The position numbers were made by a program, and so were the translations under genes. From Clostridia bacterium (GTDB lineage Bacteria; Bacillota; Clostridia; Oscillospirales; CAG-272), in the NCBI GenBank assembly GCA_017505785.1, contig JAFVOQ010000003.1, positions 1 to 57,154 on the forward strand: DNA of 57,154 nucleotides, written 5' to 3'. Below, piece by piece: positions 52,687 to 57,154 of the stretch (the stretch's first letter is position 1; every line of letters starts with the position of its first letter). Below the pieces are notes generated by a model. It did not search any database. It was not told the origin of the DNA and worked only from the letters and a program-made list of their open reading frames with translations.

Positions 52687-53243
52687 TCGGATTTGCGCTT
52701 TGCGGTTCCTTTTGCACGGTGCGCTCGGCACTTGTGGAAATGGAAAAGCTTACGGTGGCGCATGAGGTACAGGGAATTGTGAGCGAAACGGTTTACAGCA
52801 CCAACACGCGCTTTGCGCTTGCCACTGATGTGATAGATGAGATCAAACAGTTAACGGGCAAGGAGGTTATTCACAGTATTGTAGGGGCAGAGCCATTGGG
52901 ACCAAAATCACCGCTTGAGGCACTTGTGATTTGCCCTTGCACGGGAAATACACTTGCAAAAATGGCAAACGGCATTACCGATACCGCCGTTACAATGGCA
53001 GCCAAGGCTCACCTGCGCTCTGATCGCCCGCTTGTTATTGCACTGGCATCCAATGATGCACTGTCTGCAAATCTTAAAAATATAGGTCAGATGCTCACGC
53101 GTAAAAATGTATATTTCGTACCGATGAAGCAGGATGACCCCATGGAAAAGCCGCATTCCTTGGTGGCGGACTTTTCCTTGCTTGCTCCAACCTTACAGGC
53201 GGCCCTTGCAGGCAAGCAATACCAGAGATTGTTTGTAATATAA
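52683..53243 (+). CDS. dpaB: Dipicolinate synthase subunit B
   Basis: The flavoprotein-fold partner of DpaA. The 186-residue protein has the phosphopantothenoylcysteine-decarboxylase-like fold: GFALCGSFCTVRSAL at the N-terminus, EPLGPKSPLEALVICPCTGNTLAKMANGI and the PLVIALASNDALS segment, as in SpoVFB. The ATG overlaps the dpaA stop by four bases (ATGA) after GAGGGGGAGAG. A nested hairpin terminator follows. Confidence 0.93.
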   Translation: MIGFALCGSFCTVRSALVEMEKLTVAHEVQGIVSETVYSTNTRFALATDVIDEIKQLTGKEVIHSIVGAEPLGPKSPLEALVICPCTGNTLAKMANGITDTAVTMAAKAHLRSDRPLVIALASNDALSANLKNIGQMLTRKNVYFVPMKQDDPMEKPHSLVADFSLLAPTLQAALAGKQYQRLFVI

Positions 53244-53246
53244 AAA

Positions 53247-53331
53247 ATGCCGCGTAAGCGAAAGTGATATGCACCTCCAAAAGTTTAGACACTTTTGGAG
53301 GTGCATATCAAAGCTGCGCGGCGTTTTTTTT
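53247..53331. terminator. Bidirectional terminator with a nested 20-bp palindrome
   Basis: The outer stem GCCGCG (53249-53254) pairs with CGCGGC (53317-53322) and is followed by a run of eight T on the plus strand; the minus strand has its own T-run. Inside it lies a perfect 20-bp stem, 53265-53284 with 53291-53310, and a TTAGAC loop. It serves dpaB and the convergent VTT gene. Confidence 0.85.
53265..53310. mobile_element. Palindrome resembling paired IS3-family ends
   Basis: The arm beginning TGATATGCACCTCCAAAAGT is close, from memory, to the terminal repeats of IS3/IS150-group elements (TGAACTGCACCCCAAAAGT with a following TAGACA), and the loop supplies TTAGACA. With the inverted second arm it looks like two IS ends brought together, or a tiny MITE. 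The likeness is from recall and needs a search. Confidence 0.4.
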
Positions 53332-54010
53332 ATTTATCTTTGGGTGAAATTTTCTTTTTGTAAAGCAAAACAGAGAACAGTAAAAACAAAACAAAACACA
53401 GGAAAAACACAACGATCGCGGTGATGCTTCTTGTGCCGACCGCGGCACCGCCAAGCACGGCGATGAAAATGCCGGGGAGCCTGCCAATACACGAGAGCAG
53501 CATAAAAACTCCGAATCGCATTTCGGTAAGCCCCATGAAATATGCCAGCATATCCTTGGGAATACCGGGGATGAGAAAGAAAATAAAAGTAAAAGCATTT
53601 TGCCTGTCACTTGCTTTCAAAAAGAACACTTTTTGCAGTTTTTCTTCGGAATAGAAGGATTTTACCACTTTTGCGCCGAAACGGCGTGAAATCCAAAATA
53701 CCACTGCAGAACCGATCGCGGCACCGAGCGAGGTGAGAAGCAACCCGCCCCAAATGCCGAATGAATAACCGCCCACTACCTCAAAGGGGTGCCCCGGAAT
53801 GGGTGCCAAAATGACCTGTGCTGCCATGAGCGCGGTAAAGATGCATTTGCCCCCAAAGCCATAACTCTCCATTTGCGTGCGGAAGGCATCGGGGTCTGAA
53901 ACCATGGCGGTAAGGCTATCCCAAAAAACCACGGTTGCAACAACCAATAAGATCACAAACAGCAAAAGACATAGCAGGGTTGCCACGCGGCCCTTGTGTT
54001 GCTTGGCCAT
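53330..54010 (-). CDS. VTT-domain (TVP38/TMEM64/DedA-like) membrane protein
   Basis: A 226-residue membrane protein with a first helix near 10-30 and the VTT-domain features: a re-entrant AQVILAPIPGHPFEVVGGYSFGIWGG segment (about 64-89), an Arg-containing helix WISRRFG, and FLIPGIPKDMLAYFMGLT (about 145-162). The family is implicated in lipid carrier or phospholipid flipping. The ATG at 54010 is six bases from AGGAGGTG; a GTG nine bases upstream lies in that site. Divergent from the nicotinate enzyme. Confidence 0.88.
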   Translation of the reverse strand: MAKQHKGRVATLLCLLLFVILLVVATVVFWDSLTAMVSDPDAFRTQMESYGFGGKCIFTALMAAQVILAPIPGHPFEVVGGYSFGIWGGLLLTSLGAAIGSAVVFWISRRFGAKVVKSFYSEEKLQKVFFLKASDRQNAFTFIFFLIPGIPKDMLAYFMGLTEMRFGVFMLLSCIGRLPGIFIAVLGGAAVGTRSITAIVVFFLCFVLFLLFSVLLYKKKISPKDK

Positions 54011-54043
54011 AACCTTCACCTCCTTGTTTCAAGCATTGCTTTC

Positions 54044-54072
54044 ATTTTAACACATTGCTTTGCAAAAAGCAA
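54044..54072 (-). promoter_or_regulatory. Promoter of the VTT gene
   Basis: The minus strand reads TTGCTT (54067-54072), 17 bases, TAAAAT (54044-54049). Confidence 0.6.
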
Positions 54073-54108
54073 GATTTGTTTTTGTCATTAAAAATGTAAA
54101 AAAAACAC

Positions 54109-54137
54109 TTTTCAAACGCGTAAAACCGTGTTATAAT
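54109..54137 (+). promoter_or_regulatory. Promoter of the nicotinate phosphoribosyltransferase gene
   Basis: TTTTCA (54109-54114), 17 bases, TATAAT (54132-54137). The -10 box is perfect and the -35 weak. Confidence 0.65.
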
Positions 54138-54172
54138 GATATTAATATCATTTCTTGCGAAAGGAAGCTACT

Positions 54173-55627
54173 ATGAAAAAAATTTCTCGCAATCTTACCA
54201 TGCTTTTTGACTATTATGAAATGACAATGGCAAACGGCTATTTTAAAAAGGGTATGGGGGATATGGTCGCCTACTTTGATGTGTTTTACCGCAGCAATCC
54301 CGATAACGGCGGCTATGCCATTGCGGCGGGGCTTGAGCAAGTGATCGAATACATCAACGATCTGCATTTTGATGAGGAGGATATTTCTTACTTAAAGTCT
54401 AAGGAGTGCTTTGATGAAGCGTTTCTTGATTATTTGCGCAATTTTCACTTTTCGGGCGATATTTGGGCTGTACCCGAAGGCACGGTTGTTTTCCCGGGTG
54501 AGCCTTTGATGACAGTGCGTGCTCCCACCATGGAGGCGCAGTTTATCGAAACCTACCTTTTGATGATGCTCAACCATGAGTCTATGATCGCTACAAAAGC
54601 AGCACGCATTACCCGTGCCGCCAAGGGCAGACCCGTGAGCGAATTTGGTTCTCGCCGTGCACAGGGGGCGGATGCCGCAATTCTCGGTGCGCGTGCGGCA
54701 TATATCGGCGGCGTTTCCGGTACGGCGTGCGCCATTGCAGATGAGGTTTACGGTGTACCCGCCTCGGGCACCATGGCACACTCCTGGGTACAGATGTTTG
54801 ACAGTGAATTGGAGGCGTTTCGTGCCTACTGTGAGCTCTATCCCAACAGTGCTACGCTTTTGGTTGACACATACAACGTTTTGGAATCGGGCGTACCCAA
54901 CGCGATCCGTGCTTTCCGCGAAGCGGGCATTACGAAATGTGCCGTGCGCATCGATTCGGGCGATATCACCTATCTTTCCTGCAAGATCCGCAAGATGCTT
55001 GATGAAGCAGGCCTTACCGACTGTAAGATCGTAGCCTCCAATTCGCTTGATGAGTACATTATCAGAGGGCTTTTGCTACAGGGCGCACAGGTCGATGCCT
55101 TTGGTGTTGGCGAGCGTCTGATCACCTCCAAGAGCAATCCCGTATTCGGCGGCGTTTACAAGCTTTGCGCAATTGAGGATAAGGAGGGAAATATCCTGCC
55201 CAAGATCAAGCTCAGCGAAAACGTTGGCAAGATCACCACCCCCCACTTTAAAAAGGTTTACCGTTTGTTCGACAGAGAAACGGGCAAGGCGGAGGCGGAT
55301 CTTATCTGTGTGTTTGATGAAACGGTAGACGATACAAAGCCGCTTGAGATCTTTGACCCGGAAAACACCTGGAAAACCAAGACACTGCAAAACTTTAAGG
55401 CCGAGGAGCTACTCGTGCCCGTATTTAAAAATGGCAAGCAGGTATATATCGCTCCCCCGCTGGATGAGATCCGTGCGCACTGCAAGACGTCGCTTGAGAG
55501 CATGTGGGAGGAGGTCAAGCGCTTTGATAACCCCCACAATTATTACGTTGATCTTTCGCGCAAGCTTTGGGATATCAAATACGGCATGATCAAGGCACAG
55601 CGCCACGGTGAAAAGACAGGCAAATAA
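54173..55627 (+). CDS. pncB: Nicotinate phosphoribosyltransferase
   Basis: It makes nicotinate mononucleotide from nicotinate and PRPP, the entry to NAD salvage. The 484-residue protein has the start LTMLFDYYEMTMANGYF, the SEFGSRRAQGADAAILGARAAYIGG block and GTMAHSWVQMF, whose His is the expected autophosphorylated residue. The VRIDSGDI and FGVGERLITS motifs bind phosphates. The ATG at 54173 follows AAAGGAAG; an in-frame ATG 18 bases upstream lacks a site. Confidence 0.95.
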   Translation: MKKISRNLTMLFDYYEMTMANGYFKKGMGDMVAYFDVFYRSNPDNGGYAIAAGLEQVIEYINDLHFDEEDISYLKSKECFDEAFLDYLRNFHFSGDIWAVPEGTVVFPGEPLMTVRAPTMEAQFIETYLLMMLNHESMIATKAARITRAAKGRPVSEFGSRRAQGADAAILGARAAYIGGVSGTACAIADEVYGVPASGTMAHSWVQMFDSELEAFRAYCELYPNSATLLVDTYNVLESGVPNAIRAFREAGITKCAVRIDSGDITYLSCKIRKMLDEAGLTDCKIVASNSLDEYIIRGLLLQGAQVDAFGVGERLITSKSNPVFGGVYKLCAIEDKEGNILPKIKLSENVGKITTPHFKKVYRLFDRETGKAEADLICVFDETVDDTKPLEIFDPENTWKTKTLQNFKAEELLVPVFKNGKQVYIAPPLDEIRAHCKTSLESMWEEVKRFDNPHNYYVDLSRKLWDIKYGMIKAQRHGEKTGK

Positions 55628-55655
55628 TCTCGCGAAATTTGCAACTTTTTTTGAG

Positions 55656-55697
55656 AATTTGTCTTGACAATAAAACGACAAATTGTTATAATAACAA
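55656..55697 (+). promoter_or_regulatory. Consensus promoter of pyrC with overlapping dyads
   Basis: TTGACA (55664-55669), 17 bases, TATAAT (55687-55692), a perfect sigma-A match. Two inverted repeats overlap it: AATTTGTC (55656-55663) with GACAAATT (55677-55684) around the -35 box, and TTGTTAT-A-ATAACAA (55683-55697) across the -10 box. Such placement is typical of repressor operators. A leader hairpin GTGTGTGCG/CGCACACAC (about 55716-55747) follows with no T-run. Confidence 0.8.
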
Positions 55698-55769
55698 AGA
55701 TAGCTAAATGCAATGTGTGTGCGCCGCGTACGCGCGACGCACACACGGTAAAGCGAAAGGAGAATTGTC

Positions 55770-56978
55770 GTGACAAAGCTGAAGAACCTCAATCTCGATT
55801 TTCTGAAAGCCGCCAATATTTCTCCCGCCGTCACTTGTCTTAGTGACGATATCGCCGCTTCTGTCGATTTTTCTAAATATGTTGCTTTTCCCGGTTTTTG
55901 TGATGTGCATGTGCATTTCAGAGAACCGGGTTTTTCATATAAAGAAACGATCAAAAGCGGTTCGCTGGCGGCAGCCAGAGGGGGATTTACTGCGGTTTGC
56001 ACCATGCCAAATCTTTCACCTGTGCCGGATAGCCTTGCGCATGTGACTGAGCAGCTTGATATCATTGGGCGCGATGCTGCCATTAAGGTGGTGCCCTATG
56101 GGTCTATCACTGTGGGTCAAAAGGGACAGGCCCTCTCGGATATGGAGGCCATGGCACCCTTTGTTGCGGGGTATTCTGACGATGGCGTTGACGTGCGCTC
56201 GGATAGCTTGATGCGTGCGGCTATGGAAAAGGCTAAATCCCTTGGCAAAATGATCGTTGCACACTGCGAGATCAAATACGAGGGCATAGGATATATTCAT
56301 GACGGTGTGTATGCAAGGGCGCATGGGCATCGCGGTATCACCTCGGAGAGTGAATATTTGCAGGTTGCGCGCGATATTGCGCTTGCCAAAGAAACGGGCT
56401 GCGCTTACCACGTGTGTCATATCTCCACCAAGGAGAGTGTAGCACTGATTCGTCAAGCCAAAAAAGAGGGCGTTGATATCACCTGTGAAACGGGTCCCCA
56501 TTATCTTGTGCTCGATGATAGCTGTTTGCAAGAGCACGGCAGATTTAAAATGAACCCACCCTTGCGCGATGCCAAGGATCGGGAAGCGTTGGTGGAAGGC
56601 CTGCTTGACGGCACGGTTGATATGATCGCCACCGACCACGCACCGCACGCATCAGAGGAAAAGGAAAAAGGGCTTGCGAGCAGTGCCTTTGGCGTTGTCG
56701 GTATCGAAACTGCTTTTCCCGTTATGTATACCAAGCTTGTAAAGGAAGGTATACTTTCCCTTGACCGCCTTGTTGAGCTGATGTGCCACAACCCGCGCCG
56801 TCGCTTCAACTTACCCGTCGGCAACGATTTCACGGTGTGGGATCTTGATGCCCTTGTCACCGTTGATCCTGAGGAGTTTCTTTCTAAGGGACATGCCACC
56901 CCCTTTGAGGGCTGGCAGCTCTACGGCAAGAATTTGTTGACCGTGCATGACGGCAAAATTGTATATCAAAGTAAATAA
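55770..56978 (+). CDS. pyrC: Dihydroorotase
   Basis: It cyclises carbamoyl aspartate to dihydroorotate in pyrimidine synthesis. The 402-residue class I-type enzyme has the metal motif His47-x-His49 (DVHVHFREPG), the acidic YSDDGVDV segment, AHCE, HVCHIST and ATDHAPH with the catalytic Asp. The start is GTG at 55770, seven bases after AAAGGAG. carB follows after 35 bases. Allantoinase or hydantoinase relatives are less likely given that neighbour. Confidence 0.92.
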   Translation: MTKLKNLNLDFLKAANISPAVTCLSDDIAASVDFSKYVAFPGFCDVHVHFREPGFSYKETIKSGSLAAARGGFTAVCTMPNLSPVPDSLAHVTEQLDIIGRDAAIKVVPYGSITVGQKGQALSDMEAMAPFVAGYSDDGVDVRSDSLMRAAMEKAKSLGKMIVAHCEIKYEGIGYIHDGVYARAHGHRGITSESEYLQVARDIALAKETGCAYHVCHISTKESVALIRQAKKEGVDITCETGPHYLVLDDSCLQEHGRFKMNPPLRDAKDREALVEGLLDGTVDMIATDHAPHASEEKEKGLASSAFGVVGIETAFPVMYTKLVKEGILSLDRLVELMCHNPRRRFNLPVGNDFTVWDLDALVTVDPEEFLSKGHATPFEGWQLYGKNLLTVHDGKIVYQSK

Positions 56979-57013
56979 TAAAATTTCGCATATAAAAACA
57001 GGAGGATGTAATT

Positions 57014-57154
57014 ATGGCAAAAAGAACGGACATTAAAAAGATTTTGATCATCGGCTCGGGACCCATTATTATCGGTCAGGCAGCAGAGTTTGATTATGCT
57101 GGCACGCAGGCGTGTCTTGCACTCAAGGAGGAGGGCTACGAGGTTGTGCTCGTC
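57014..57154 (+). CDS. carB: Carbamoyl-phosphate synthase large subunit (start only)
   Basis: The first 47 codons are in the window. [20 protein letters not shown] followed by [21 protein letters not shown] is the CarB N-terminus, with the ATP-grasp entry motif. AGGAGG precedes the ATG. It would supply carbamoyl phosphate for pyrimidines and arginine. The glutaminase subunit carA is not upstream, so it lies beyond the window or elsewhere. Confidence 0.95.
   Translation, partial: MAKRTDIKKILIIGSGPIIIGQAAEFDYAGTQACLALKEEGYEVVLV

Noticed and set aside
1-57154. CRISPR arrays, tRNA or rRNA genes, prophage or toxin-antitoxin loci
   Set aside because: Intergenic spaces are short and all those above 300 bases were read; none shows repeat-spacer structure, a cloverleaf or phage-type genes.

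Overview
The window is a stretch of bacterial chromosome from an anaerobic, endospore-forming Firmicute, most likely a clostridial (Oscillospirales/Christensenellales-like) gut lineage. The pointers are strong AGGAGG-type ribosome binding sites, consensus sigma-A promoters, a T-box leader, a PolC replicase, ClpE- and DUF896-type proteins, formate-tetrahydrofolate ligase, the rpsB-tsf-pyrH-frr-uppS-cdsA-dxr-rseP-ispG-polC order, and dpaAB for spore dipicolinate. By eye the composition is near 50% GC in genes and AT-rich between them. Almost every base is in a recognisable gene. I see no tRNA, rRNA, CRISPR array or intact insertion sequence.

Layout. (1) 1-9480, minus strand: a phenylalanine-type T-box leader drives pheS-pheT-DUF896-fhs-tsaE-tsaB-rpiB-ispD-ispF with gaps of at most 17 bases, followed after 171 bases by rpe and a hairpin-rich repeat at the window edge. 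(2) 9520-16822: a divergent accessory locus. A DeoR-type regulator and an unknown beta-rich/membrane protein run leftward. An M81 (MlrC-like) protein and a three-gene FAD/Fe-S dehydrogenase module (GlpA-like, FAD/NAD oxidoreductase, DUF1667) run rightward. Repeated TGTGGTGTTT-like boxes lie between them. (3) 16857-26230: mostly plus-strand single genes and short units. These are coaX with an ECF S component, galM, a D-Ala-D-Ala carboxypeptidase, pgi, a small P-loop protein, glmM, a minus-strand membrane protein and a degenerate M14 peptidase homologue. (4) 26249-28332, minus: DUF951-ruvA-ruvB. (5) 28369-38006, plus: ruvC, a SAM methyltransferase, the ECF energy module ecfA1-ecfA2-ecfT, truA, a DUF5711-like protein, pgsA, a zinc-finger ClpE-like AAA+ protein and a HAD phosphatase. 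(6) 38093-51725, plus: rpsB-tsf, then pyrH-frr-uppS-cdsA-dxr-rseP-ispG, polC and birA. (7) 51781-53331: dpaA-dpaB. (8) 53330-57154: a minus-strand VTT-family membrane protein, then nicotinate phosphoribosyltransferase, dihydroorotase and the start of carB.

How the genes work together. Isoprenoid synthesis by the MEP pathway is split over two operons (ispD, ispF on the left; dxr, ispG, uppS on the right) and feeds undecaprenyl phosphate for the wall. glmM, pgi, the D,D-carboxypeptidase, cdsA and pgsA serve envelope synthesis. TsaB and TsaE, TruA and PheST serve tRNA function. coaX and the neighbouring S component point to pantothenate/CoA supply, and the ECF module on the right could power that S component.

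The parts least explained by known biology are the M81/FAD-dehydrogenase locus with its repeat-rich divergent control region, the structured leader before the S component, the degenerate M14 protein, the palindromic operator-like pyrC promoter, and an IS-end-like palindrome nested in the dpaB terminator. All calls come from reading motifs and layout; no database search was run.
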